Below are positions 36,219 through 44,896 of a DNA stretch of 64,000 nt, one piece after another (positions within the stretch are counted from its first letter, which is position 1; each line of letters starts with the position of its first letter). The stretch is from assembly GCA_934217675.1 (NCBI GenBank), contig CAKQCV010000006.1:11713-75712 (forward strand). Reading direction: 5' to 3'. Origin of the DNA: an uncultured Prevotella sp. (lineage in GTDB: Bacteria; Bacteroidota; Bacteroidia; Bacteroidales; Bacteroidaceae). The notes under the pieces were generated by a model. The model did not search any database. It worked only from the letters and a program-made list of their open reading frames with translations, and was not told where the DNA came from. Position numbers and translations under genes: made by a program.

Positions 36219-37508
36219 ATGAAACATCTGGTTATTTTGGGAGACGGCATGGCAGATCATCCTGTTGAAAGACTTGGAGGCAAGACGCCTTTGCAGTACT
36301 CCAGAACACCATATATGGATAAGCTTGCAGGAATGGGACGCTGCGGAAGGCTTATTACCATTCCCGACGGCTTCCATCCTGGCAGTGAGGTAGCTAACAG
36401 TTCAATACTGGGATACAACCAAAATAAAGTGTATGAAGGAAGAGGACCACTTGAGGCTGCGAGTATAGGATATGAAATGCAACCTGGCGACCTCGCGATG
36501 CGCTGCAACATAATCAGCATTGAAAATGGTAAGATAAAGAATCATCATGGTGGGCACCTAACTACCGATGAGGCTACCGTGTTGATAAAATATCTTGATG
36601 AAGAGCTCGGCAATGAACGCGTAAAGTTCATACCGGGTATTCAATACAGACACTTGATAGTGGTGAAAGGAGGTAACAAGCATATTGTTTGTGCACCGCC
36701 ACACGATTTCCCGAATGGAAAGTGGAAAGAGTTGCTCGTAAGGGCTGACGGTGATTATGTGCCGAATGAGGATGAAGAGACATATATTGATGCAAACGGC
36801 AAAACATGTGCAAGAATGACTGCTGCTGAAACTGCTCAGCTATTGAATAAAATGATTGAAAAATCGCAGAAACTTCTTGGTGGTCATCCTTTTAACAAAA
36901 TGCGCTCACAGAAAGGTATGGATCTTGCCAACTCTATATGGCCATGGGGTGGTGGGTATAGACCATCAATGGAGGTTTTCAGTAAAATGTATCCGGAGGT
37001 AAAATCTGGAGCTGTTATTTCTGCTGTTGACCTTATACGCGGAATAGGTCATTATGCAGGATTCAGAAATATCGTTGTGGATGGAGCGACCGGACTGTTT
37101 GATACAAATTATGAGGGTAAGGCGAAAGCAGCATTAGATGCACTTCATACGGATGATTTTGTATTTCTTCATGTGGAGGCAAGTGATGAAGCCGGGCATG
37201 ACGGAAACCTTGACTTGAAAATCAAAACAATAGAAAATCTTGACCACAGGATTATAGAACCTATATTCAAGGAAATTTCTACATGGAACGAGCCTGTGAG
37301 TATAGCCGTGTTGCCAGATCATCCAACTCCTGTTGAGTTGCGCACACATGTAAATGAACCTGTTCCTTTTCTTATATATTATCCAGGCATTTTGGCTGAT
37401 GACGTAGAGGCGTTTGACGAACAGAGTTGCGTTTCTGGTGGGTATGGACTGCTCAAACTGCAGCAATTCATGCATACTTTCATGAATGGACATAAAGGTA
37501 CAGAATAA
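36219..37508 (+). CDS. PGM-like (ApgM family) protein, probable homoserine kinase of the threonine pathway
   Basis: 429 residues of the alkaline-phosphatase superfamily, closest in pattern to archaeal cofactor-independent phosphoglycerate mutase: MKHLVILGDGMADHPVERL (first metal Asp), GSEVANSSILGYN with the catalytic Ser, YEGRGPLEAAS, FVFLHVEASDEAGHDGNLD and IAVLPDHPTPVELRTH for metal ligands. It sits between thrA and thrC, spaced 32 and 41 bases, exactly where thrB should be, and no GHMP-type ThrB is seen. Bacteroidota members of this family are regarded as functional analogues of homoserine kinase. A plain glycolytic mutase is the alternative, made less likely by the operon. Confidence 0.82.
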   Translation: MKHLVILGDGMADHPVERLGGKTPLQYSRTPYMDKLAGMGRCGRLITIPDGFHPGSEVANSSILGYNQNKVYEGRGPLEAASIGYEMQPGDLAMRCNIISIENGKIKNHHGGHLTTDEATVLIKYLDEELGNERVKFIPGIQYRHLIVVKGGNKHIVCAPPHDFPNGKWKELLVRADGDYVPNEDEETYIDANGKTCARMTAAETAQLLNKMIEKSQKLLGGHPFNKMRSQKGMDLANSIWPWGGGYRPSMEVFSKMYPEVKSGAVISAVDLIRGIGHYAGFRNIVVDGATGLFDTNYEGKAKAALDALHTDDFVFLHVEASDEAGHDGNLDLKIKTIENLDHRIIEPIFKEISTWNEPVSIAVLPDHPTPVELRTHVNEPVPFLIYYPGILADDVEAFDEQSCVSGGYGLLKLQQFMHTFMNGHKGTE

Positions 37509-37549
37509 GATATAATTGCATACGAAACAGCAAGTAAACAATAAAACTT

Positions 37550-38854
37550 ATGAAATATTACAGCACAAACTTAAAAGCTCCTTTAGCCTCGTTGAACGAA
37601 GCTGTTGTCAAAGGACTGGCATCGGATAGTGGGTTGTTCATGCCGGAATACCTGTATAAACTGCCAAAGGATTTTTATGACAATATTCAGAATATGCCTT
37701 TCAACGAGATTGCAAAAACTGTTGCTTTTGCATTCTTCGGCGAAGATGTGGAAAGGGATGCATTGGATAATATTGTTGATGATACGTTGCAGTTTGACTG
37801 TCCTGTGGTTAATGTGAAAGACAATATATATAGTTTGGAGCTTTTCCATGGACCTACTTTAGCTTTCAAAGATGTGGGTGGGCGATTTATGGCTCGATTA
37901 TCGCAGTATTTTATCAGCAAAAACGGCGAAAAGAACGTGAATGTACTTGTTGCGACGAGTGGTGACACGGGGTCTGCCATTGCAAATGGTTTCCTTGGAG
38001 TTGACGGAATACATGTGTATGTGCTTTATCCGAAAGGAAAAGTAAGCAAGATACAGGAGAGCCAGTTTACAACTCTCGGCAAGAATATTACCGCCATAGA
38101 AGTTGATGGAGTATTTGATGATTGCCAAGCCCTTGTTAAGAAGGCATTTATGGATGCAGACCTTAACAGACAGATGAAACTCACATCTGCAAATTCTATA
38201 AACGTAGCAAGATTCTTGCCACAGTCATTTTATTATTTCAATGCCTATGCCAGAATGAAAGAAGCAGGGAGGGCAGACGATCTTGTAGTGTGTGTGCCGT
38301 GTGGAAACTTTGGCAATATAACGGCAGGTCTGTTTGCACGTGAAATGGGGTTGCCTATAAAGCGCTTTATTGCTGCCAACAATGCAAATGATGTATTCTA
38401 CAAATATCTTGAAACAGGTGAATATTTGCCGGCATTGAGTGTGCAGACCATAGCCAATGCAATGGATGTGGGTAATCCAAGTAATTTTGCAAGAATACTT
38501 GATATGTATGATGGAAGTGTGGACAAAATTAGGGAAGTTGTGAGCGGTGCAACGTATGCTGATGATGAAATATATGCCACAATGAAGTCATGTTATGATG
38601 AAACCGGCTATATTCTTGACCCGCATGGTGCATGTGCTTATAGAGCCTTGGTTGATGGATTAGGAGAAGGAGAAACAGGTGTGTTCTTGGAAACTGCACA
38701 TCCTGCCAAGTTCGTGGAAACTGTGAAGTGTGCTATCAATACAGATGTTGAGATTCCCGAACGTCTTTCTGCATTTATGCAAGGCCAGAAGAAGACTGTT
38801 GAGATGCATGCGGATTTTGATGAGTTCAAGGCATTTCTGCTTCAGAGACAATAA
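37550..38854 (+). CDS. thrC: Threonine synthase
   Basis: 434 residues, normal for the long bacterial type. It converts O-phosphohomoserine to threonine with PLP. The N-terminal MKYYSTNLKAPLASLNEAV and the segment LFHGPTLAFKDVGGRFMARL, which holds the PLP lysine, are typical, as are LVATSGDTGSAIANGF and VVCVPCGNFGNITAGLFA. It completes the thr operon and is followed by a clear terminator. Confidence 0.97.
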   Translation: MKYYSTNLKAPLASLNEAVVKGLASDSGLFMPEYLYKLPKDFYDNIQNMPFNEIAKTVAFAFFGEDVERDALDNIVDDTLQFDCPVVNVKDNIYSLELFHGPTLAFKDVGGRFMARLSQYFISKNGEKNVNVLVATSGDTGSAIANGFLGVDGIHVYVLYPKGKVSKIQESQFTTLGKNITAIEVDGVFDDCQALVKKAFMDADLNRQMKLTSANSINVARFLPQSFYYFNAYARMKEAGRADDLVVCVPCGNFGNITAGLFAREMGLPIKRFIAANNANDVFYKYLETGEYLPALSVQTIANAMDVGNPSNFARILDMYDGSVDKIREVVSGATYADDEIYATMKSCYDETGYILDPHGACAYRALVDGLGEGETGVFLETAHPAKFVETVKCAINTDVEIPERLSAFMQGQKKTVEMHADFDEFKAFLLQRQ

Positions 38855-38862
38855 TAATATAC

Positions 38863-38895
38863 AATAAAAGTCCATGAAAATCATGGACTTTTATT
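38863..38895. terminator. Terminator of the threonine operon
   Basis: AATAAAAGTCCATGA and its exact complement around a 3-base loop, followed by U residues on the plus strand. It can also serve the convergent DUF3332 gene. Confidence 0.9.
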
Positions 38896-38918
38896 TTTCC
38901 GGATTTGTTTATATGTAA

Positions 38919-39470
38919 TTATTTGTTTAATGCAAAGAATGTGCCGTTGTTGATAGCCATTTTTACTTGGTACAATCCTGCTTCATCAGGCTTTACATTC
39001 ATTTTTTCTCCGTTAGGTAAGCATGCCTGTATAGTTCCGTCTTCATTAAAGCGGAATAATTCCTGAACAGCTCCATTGTGTTTGAAGTTCCAGCTTTTTT
39101 CTTTTTTGTTGTATACGAGATATGATATTTCTCCTTCAGGTGATTTTATTTCATATCCGTTCCTAAGAGTCTTAACGGCATACATACGTCCATCTTTTCC
39201 TCTTACATTCTGGGTTTCTCCAACTTTTGCTATTAGTTTGTTGCCAGTCCAAAACTCAACAGTATTTAAAACGAACAAGTCTGCTACACCACATACAGCA
39301 TAAGCCGGACTGATAACAAGAAACACCAATTCGTTTAGGAACTTGCAGCTGCTCAGCTTCTTATTCCAATTTAAAACGCTGTTTGTCAGTCCAAAAGAAC
39401 CTATGCATGAACTTAGTGTTACTGCACCTAATGTCATGGCAATTACGGAGTTTGTTGCAAATCTTCTCAT
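38919..39470 (-). CDS. DUF3332 lipoprotein
   Basis: About 183 residues from ATG 39468-39470 (MRRFATNSVIAMTLGAVTLSSC). The longer frame to 39557 is rejected because a promoter element at 39512-39519 lies inside it and the shorter form begins with a proper lipoprotein signal (LSSC lipobox). Family traits are SFGLTNSVLNWNKKLSSCKF, an internal hydrophobic stretch FLVISPAYAVCGVADLFVLN, and a beta-rich C-terminal half. The function of this family is unknown. It stands alone, convergent to thrC. Confidence 0.85.
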   Translation of the reverse strand: MRRFATNSVIAMTLGAVTLSSCIGSFGLTNSVLNWNKKLSSCKFLNELVFLVISPAYAVCGVADLFVLNTVEFWTGNKLIAKVGETQNVRGKDGRMYAVKTLRNGYEIKSPEGEISYLVYNKKEKSWNFKHNGAVQELFRFNEDGTIQACLPNGEKMNVKPDEAGLYQVKMAINNGTFFALNK

Positions 39471-39511
39471 TTTCGATAATATTAAATTGTTTTTAATTAG
39501 GATATCGTTGG

Positions 39512-39519
39512 CAAAGATA
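39512..39519 (-). promoter_or_regulatory. -7 element of the DUF3332 gene
   Basis: TATCTTTG on the minus strand about 40 bases before the preferred start; no clear upstream TTTG. Confidence 0.5.
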
Positions 39520-39575
39520 ATGAAAAGATACGTATTAATTTCATTTCTTATATGCATATTATATTTTATTTATGC

Positions 39576-41921
39576 TTAAAAATGAAAATTCATGTCCACA
39601 CCAACTTGCATTGGCATGCCTCGTTGTGCCAAATACATAGTTTTTCCTGTTGCACTGTTTTTAAACGCAAAGGTATTGTATTTCGTTGCCGTTATGTTTC
39701 TTCCCCATAATGATATGCTCATGTTCTTTAGGTTTATATCAGCATGTGCTCCTACTATGGCATAAAAGTTTTGGCAGAAAGTATTTGCTTCATCCCAGTA
39801 GGTTTTTCCTTGAGCTGTAGTATTTGCGCCAATGACGACTGATTTTATATAGTTGTGCTTGAATGGTACGGTCCAATTTGCAGCAATGCTCATCGTGTGT
39901 TTAGGGATATATGGAATATCGTTTTTGGAGTAATCCTTTGTGTTGTCGCCATTATTCTCCGTATAGTTGTCGAATATAGAACGTGTATAGTTGTATGTTG
40001 CGTTCCATGACAGCCTGTTGTCTATAGCCTTTCCGCTTACGGCAGCCTCAAAACCGCAACTGTGGCTTCTACCTGTATTTATCATCATTCTGCCATATCC
40101 ATATTTGTCTGCCATTACAGAAAGCTGCTGATTGCGAATCTTTATGTAATATGTAGATATATCTGCATGGACGGAATTGCCAAATAGGTTGAGATGGGCA
40201 CCGAGCTCGTAATTCCAACTGAACTCAGGCTTGTATGATATTGTGGAATTTATATTGGCATAGTCTTCGTTGCTATGTGGTACGTCATAGTTTCCAGCCA
40301 TGGCAGCTTTTCTGTTTGCTTGCAGTTCGGATTGCAGAATATCCGAGAACATCTGTATGTTGTATCCTCCAGATCTGTATCCTTTGTTCACTAAAGCATA
40401 AATATTACTCCCGTTGTTTATCTTCCAAGTAAATCCCAATTTTGGTAGCACTTGGTTAAAGCTATTGCATTGGCTGTTGTTGAGAATTGAACGAATCGTG
40501 CTTGACATGCTTTGTCCCATTGCGCTGACCGACATGCTCATTTCTGCACTTGTTGAATATTCTATTTTAGAATGACTGTAATCATATCTAAGTCCTATTA
40601 TCATTACAAGCTTTTCGGTTATATCAAGTGATGACTCGTGAAATACTCCAATATTGAATTGAGGTGTATGAAATAGTCCTGGTACCGACATATCGATACC
40701 GTCAACTTTTATGAATCCATGAGCTGCACTTTCAATAGTGTTTGCCAAGTTTGATTTGAAATCGCTGTCAAAGAAGACCGGAGCATCAGTGTGTTGCCAT
40801 TGATATGAACAGAAAGCTCCTGTGGTGTAATTCCATTTTCTGTTATTATGCTTTACTGTAAATTCTTGTGTGATGCCGTTTTGCAGTTGTTCCTGTAGCA
40901 AATGCATATAGTCAAGAGATGTGTAATCTTGGTCCATGTGCATTTTGTCTTTCAGAAATTGATAACTTGTTGTAGAATTTATTGTCGTTTCTGATGATGT
41001 GTATTTAAGATTCATCACAGAATTTAGCATGTTTCTGCGGTAGCTGCTTTCTCTGTTGCTCTTTGGCGATGCCGTTACATCACTGTTTATGTCATATTCT
41101 CCATACGCAAATCCGTTTTGGTTTATGTATTGGTAGTCTGTCATCCAATCTATGTCCCATTTGTCTGAAAGCATTTTAACTAATCTCAGTCTGCCTCCAG
41201 TCTCATTATAAAGGTCAGCATGTTTTCCTGTTGTCGTGTTTCGAAAGAACCCATTTTGTCCACTATAAAACGCAGCTACTGAAATAGCTGTTTTCTCGTT
41301 GATTTTGTTATATGTGGCAACTTCAGCGTTTCTGTATAATTTATTTCCAATACTGAGCTTTATATCAGTTCCTTTGTATGTCATTGGATTTTTAGAATAT
41401 AGGCGAAGTAAGCCTCCTTCTGTATTCATTCCGTATAGCGTGCCTTGTGGACCTCGGAGGACATCAACTCTTCCTATTTGATAAAAATGCATATTATATG
41501 CACTTTTGCTCAATATAGGCATTCCGTCAAGATAAACTCCCACAGCCGGATTGTTTACTCTTGAGCCAATACCTCTCATATAAATGGTTGAAGTTAGTCT
41601 GGAACCATAAGATGGCATTTGCAATGACGGAACGTAATTTGCCAAATCATGAATGTCGCGTATTTCAAGTTGGGCAAATTGTGTAGATGTAAAAATGCTT
41701 GATGCTATTGGCTGTTTACGAAGAATTTTATTTTCTTTAGGTTGTGATACAATGAAGACCTCATCAAGATTAAATACCTTCGAAGTGTCGGCAATACTGT
41801 TTTCATGTATTGCCGCTTTTGCTGATGTTGGTATTTTTTTTTCAATTGTAGCAGCTGTTACTGTTGTATTTGCGAGAAATCCAAAGCTTATAGCTATTTG
41901 TAATATATTATAATTTTTCAT
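39576..41921 (-). CDS. TonB-dependent receptor (siderophore/FyuA-like type)
   Basis: About 781 residues from ATG 41919-41921 (MKNYNILQIAISFGFLANTTVTA signal); two in-frame ATG codons upstream are possible but do not improve the signal. The TonB box region is FNLDEVFIVSQ. The plug is clear: DIHDLANYVPSLQMPSYGSR, IYMRGIGSRVNNPAVGVYLD, GRVDVLRGPQGTLYGMNTEG. The barrel ends in VGVDMNFHF. This MRGIG/GPQGTLYG style is that of siderophore and small-molecule receptors, distinct from the two B12-linked receptors in this window. No lipoprotein or ABC partner is adjacent. It follows the zinc-ribbon membrane protein gene by 55 bases but has its own promoter-like element. Confidence 0.9.
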   Translation of the reverse strand: MKNYNILQIAISFGFLANTTVTAATIEKKIPTSAKAAIHENSIADTSKVFNLDEVFIVSQPKENKILRKQPIASSIFTSTQFAQLEIRDIHDLANYVPSLQMPSYGSRLTSTIYMRGIGSRVNNPAVGVYLDGMPILSKSAYNMHFYQIGRVDVLRGPQGTLYGMNTEGGLLRLYSKNPMTYKGTDIKLSIGNKLYRNAEVATYNKINEKTAISVAAFYSGQNGFFRNTTTGKHADLYNETGGRLRLVKMLSDKWDIDWMTDYQYINQNGFAYGEYDINSDVTASPKSNRESSYRRNMLNSVMNLKYTSSETTINSTTSYQFLKDKMHMDQDYTSLDYMHLLQEQLQNGITQEFTVKHNNRKWNYTTGAFCSYQWQHTDAPVFFDSDFKSNLANTIESAAHGFIKVDGIDMSVPGLFHTPQFNIGVFHESSLDITEKLVMIIGLRYDYSHSKIEYSTSAEMSMSVSAMGQSMSSTIRSILNNSQCNSFNQVLPKLGFTWKINNGSNIYALVNKGYRSGGYNIQMFSDILQSELQANRKAAMAGNYDVPHSNEDYANINSTISYKPEFSWNYELGAHLNLFGNSVHADISTYYIKIRNQQLSVMADKYGYGRMMINTGRSHSCGFEAAVSGKAIDNRLSWNATYNYTRSIFDNYTENNGDNTKDYSKNDIPYIPKHTMSIAANWTVPFKHNYIKSVVIGANTTAQGKTYWDEANTFCQNFYAIVGAHADINLKNMSISLWGRNITATKYNTFAFKNSATGKTMYLAQRGMPMQVGVDMNFHF

Positions 41922-41957
41922 GAGTGCAAAGTTACTCATGTTTTTATTACCGGGCAA
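41919..41957 (-). promoter_or_regulatory. Promoter overlapped by a palindrome at the start of the third TonB receptor
   Basis: TAACTTTG (41927-41934) with TTG 20 bases upstream (41955-41957). The -7 element lies inside an inverted repeat CATGAGT / ACTCATG (41919-41940). The predicted transcription start would fall at or next to the preferred ATG, so either the message is nearly leaderless or the element is chance. Confidence 0.4.
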
Positions 41958-41976
41958 TCATAATATATTTGGATTT

Positions 41977-42990
41977 TTATTCGTTTAGCGTTCCGCAGTT
42001 TGGACAAATTCCTTTATTGTGCATCCTTGTTCCACATTTACCGCAAATGTACGGCATTCTTGAATACTTGAAATAGCGTTTTATTGAAAAATAATAGAAT
42101 GCAATCAGTAGTGGATAACCGATATAATATAATGTTGTTAGGCTGAATATTATATAGGATAATGCACATAATCCGCATAGTCCGCAGAGATAAAGTATGG
42201 CATCTCCAAACGGAAGAATACGTCTGACCTCATCAATTGTTGCTATAGATATGATAAGCATTGCCCAAATCGAGGCAAGAAATATGGCAAGCAGTGGTGA
42301 TACGGAAAATGGATTAAGAGTAGGGTGAAAATAAAAGTTGTGCCATGTTTCTGCTGCAAATAATTGCATACTTGCATAAAATGACGCCGATGTCGCCACA
42401 ATCAGTGTCAGTAGGGTGGGATAGAATGAGTTTACATCGTTGAATATAACTATTTTAGCATTTCTGCTGAATATCTTTTTGAATAGATATGCAACGGAAA
42501 TGATACTGATAATTATGAAAGTGATAAGAATATGTGTGTCGGAGAATGTGGATATGAATTTTGATATAGGATCATCAGGCACAACTTTGGGCAGAAGATT
42601 CTTTTCTCTTATCCATCCAAATGTATATTGGTCGCGTGCCAACTGTATCCAAACGGAGTCGACAGGATCAGACGATAATATCCGTATGTCTGCAACGGCA
42701 ACTCTGTCGCCACGGTGCATGCATACGGTATCCGTGTTCAACCCACTGAGAAACTCCTCTGGCTGTTCTTTAAGTAATACAAGAGAGTCTGGCTTTATTA
42801 TGAAATTAAAGTTTTGAGAATAATGATGAGTATGGGCAAAAGATAACGAATCAAGTTGCTTTTGGCTATAAACAATTGTATCTTCATGTGATTTACTGCC
42901 GAATGTCTTTTTATAATAACATCCGGTCAGCAAAATACATGTGAGATATGAAATAAGAAAGAAAATCAAATTTCGTTTTGTCTTACCCAT
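41977..42990 (-). CDS. Membrane protein with C-terminal zinc ribbon
   Basis: 337 residues; I do not recognise a named family. The N-terminus (FFLISYLTCILLTGC) looks like a lipoprotein signal. Residues about 25-130 are polar and may form an SH3-like fold (GDRVAVADIRILSSDPVDSVW, YTFGWIREKNLLP). Five or so membrane segments follow between about 150 and 305 (THILITFIIISIISVAYLF, LLTLIVATSASFYASMQLF, PLLAIFLASIWAMLIISI, YLCGLCGLCALSYIIFSL). The tail holds a zinc ribbon CGKCGTRMHNKGICPNCG. It lies 11 bases after the U32 gene and is probably cotranscribed with it. Confidence 0.75.
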   Translation of the reverse strand: MGKTKRNLIFFLISYLTCILLTGCYYKKTFGSKSHEDTIVYSQKQLDSLSFAHTHHYSQNFNFIIKPDSLVLLKEQPEEFLSGLNTDTVCMHRGDRVAVADIRILSSDPVDSVWIQLARDQYTFGWIREKNLLPKVVPDDPISKFISTFSDTHILITFIIISIISVAYLFKKIFSRNAKIVIFNDVNSFYPTLLTLIVATSASFYASMQLFAAETWHNFYFHPTLNPFSVSPLLAIFLASIWAMLIISIATIDEVRRILPFGDAILYLCGLCGLCALSYIIFSLTTLYYIGYPLLIAFYYFSIKRYFKYSRMPYICGKCGTRMHNKGICPNCGTLNE

Positions 42991-43001
42991 ATTGTTCTTT
43001 T

Positions 43002-44882
43002 TTATTTGTCAGCATAAATGTTCATTTGGCAGTGAGCACAATCAAATTCGAGCTTGAATTCTTTTCCGTCGGCAAGTTGTAGCCTTAGTGGCTCTTTAAG
43101 CAGAACAGGCGTGTCTTTTCTTTTTTTACACATTCCCATCTCGTATCTGAGGCAATATCTGCATTGCATAATTAATGGCTTCACTGTTTTTTCTATTTCA
43201 AATGCAGGATGTATGTCTTTAACACCTTCTTTAATATAGAAATCTTTAGCGAGATGATTTGCTATGTTGTACATATATGGCAAAGGATAATTTGATGGCT
43301 TTACCATTTCTGCATTTTTGTGTATAGTATTAACTTCATCTTTGCTGTTGGCTGTCGCATTATGATGGCAGTTATGTTTGCTCATATTTGCATATAAAGT
43401 TTCTTCCAATTTTTCTATGCATTGTCTTCTGATGTCAGACAGAATACTGTTTGGTATGAACCATTGGAAGTCATTGGGATACAATATGATGTCCTTTGCC
43501 TCAAAGATGGTGTTGCCAAGTTTTGAAAGCTGTTTCTTTATATTGTCACTTTGTTGCTTATGTGCTTTGTCGAGCTTTAATTCTTTTTTTACTGACGTGT
43601 CTATCCCACGACCAGGAGCCTTCATTGTTATAGTAAGTTCAGCATCGTCAGCTTTGAGTGAAATCTCAATTTGAATTTTTCTCTGTCCGTCATTAGCATT
43701 CAGCATTTTTTCAAACTGCTGGTCACTGTTTCTATATAGGGCTGTTCCACGCTGCAAATTGTGTGGAATCTCTAATGGATACAGTCTGTTGCCTTCAACC
43801 TTGTTTATTCTGAATCCCTCAAGTTCATTGTTTTTGTTTATGAAACATAAACCGTCTCCATTGGAGAAAGTTGCTGTTCCGGCTACGTTGAATGAATTTC
43901 TTCGTATTTCTTTAACTTTTCCTACATATTCGCCCATAGCTTTTGGAGTGTAGAAAGAAGCCAAGTCCTTTTTTCTTCCGTCAAGGAAATATTCAGTGAA
44001 TCCCCTGTTGAATGTTTTCTTTAGATTTGGCTCGAAAGAAATGTTACACACACCATCAGATGCTCTCCTATAGTAGCTCGGTCTGTTTGAAACTATATCG
44101 TTAAGCTGTTTACTATATGCTGCCGTAACATTCCTTACATAGTTTTCATCTTTTAGTCTGCCCTCTATTTTGAATGACGTTACACCTGCATCAGCAAGTC
44201 TTTCAAGCGAATTGATTCTGCACATATCTTTAAGTGATAGCAGATGTGAGTTTTCTGCAATTACATTTCTGTCAGCGTCTAACAGATTGAATTTCATGCG
44301 GCAGAATTGTGCGCATGCTCCTCTGTTGGCACTTCTGCCAAAGCAATACTCTGATGCATAGCACACACCGGAATAGCTGACGCATAAAGCGCCATGCACG
44401 AAGACCTCAAGCTCTGTATTGGGAACATCTTCATGAATATTACTTATTTCCTCAATAGAAAGTTCTCTTGCAAGAACAACACGTGAGAACCCCTGTTTGC
44501 TCAGCCATTTCACTTTTTCTGTGTCTCTGTTGTCTGTCTGTGTGCTTGCGTGCAATTCTACATGTTCTGGCAATTTTAGTTTTAGCAATCCCATGTCTTG
44601 CACAAGAATTGCATCAACTCCAATTTTTCCAAGTTTGTTAATCAATTCTTGTGTGTCATCAAGTTCACTATCATATATGATAGTATTTACCGTGACATAT
44701 ACTTTGCATCCGAAGCAATGTGCATATTCGCATAATTTTGCTATATCTTCGATGCTGTTGCCTACTGCTTGTCGTGCTCCGAATTTGTCTGCACCGATAT
44801 AAACGGCATCGGCTCCACTGTTGATTGCAGCAATGCCACATTTCAAATCTTTTGCTGGTGCGAGTAATTCTAATTTGCGCAT
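43002..44882 (-). CDS. U32 family protein (RlhA/TrhP-type RNA hydroxylation factor or peptidase)
   Basis: 626 residues. The N-terminal TIM-barrel-like part is typical: LELLAPAKDLKCGIAAINSG, ADAVYIGADKFGARQAVGN, ELEVFVHGALCVSYSGVCY. The Cys set CVSYSGVCYASEYCFGRS with NRGACAQFCRMKF matches the iron-sulfur ligands of RlhA (23S rRNA C2501) and TrhP (tRNA U34) hydroxylation proteins. The C-terminal end adds further Cys pairs (CRYCLRYEMGMC, CAHC). RNA hydroxylation is the best guess; older annotations call the family collagenase. It follows metA by 14 bases. Confidence 0.88.
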   Translation of the reverse strand: MRKLELLAPAKDLKCGIAAINSGADAVYIGADKFGARQAVGNSIEDIAKLCEYAHCFGCKVYVTVNTIIYDSELDDTQELINKLGKIGVDAILVQDMGLLKLKLPEHVELHASTQTDNRDTEKVKWLSKQGFSRVVLARELSIEEISNIHEDVPNTELEVFVHGALCVSYSGVCYASEYCFGRSANRGACAQFCRMKFNLLDADRNVIAENSHLLSLKDMCRINSLERLADAGVTSFKIEGRLKDENYVRNVTAAYSKQLNDIVSNRPSYYRRASDGVCNISFEPNLKKTFNRGFTEYFLDGRKKDLASFYTPKAMGEYVGKVKEIRRNSFNVAGTATFSNGDGLCFINKNNELEGFRINKVEGNRLYPLEIPHNLQRGTALYRNSDQQFEKMLNANDGQRKIQIEISLKADDAELTITMKAPGRGIDTSVKKELKLDKAHKQQSDNIKKQLSKLGNTIFEAKDIILYPNDFQWFIPNSILSDIRRQCIEKLEETLYANMSKHNCHHNATANSKDEVNTIHKNAEMVKPSNYPLPYMYNIANHLAKDFYIKEGVKDIHPAFEIEKTVKPLIMQCRYCLRYEMGMCKKRKDTPVLLKEPLRLQLADGKEFKLEFDCAHCQMNIYADK

Positions 44883-44896
44883 ATATTTTGGTAATG

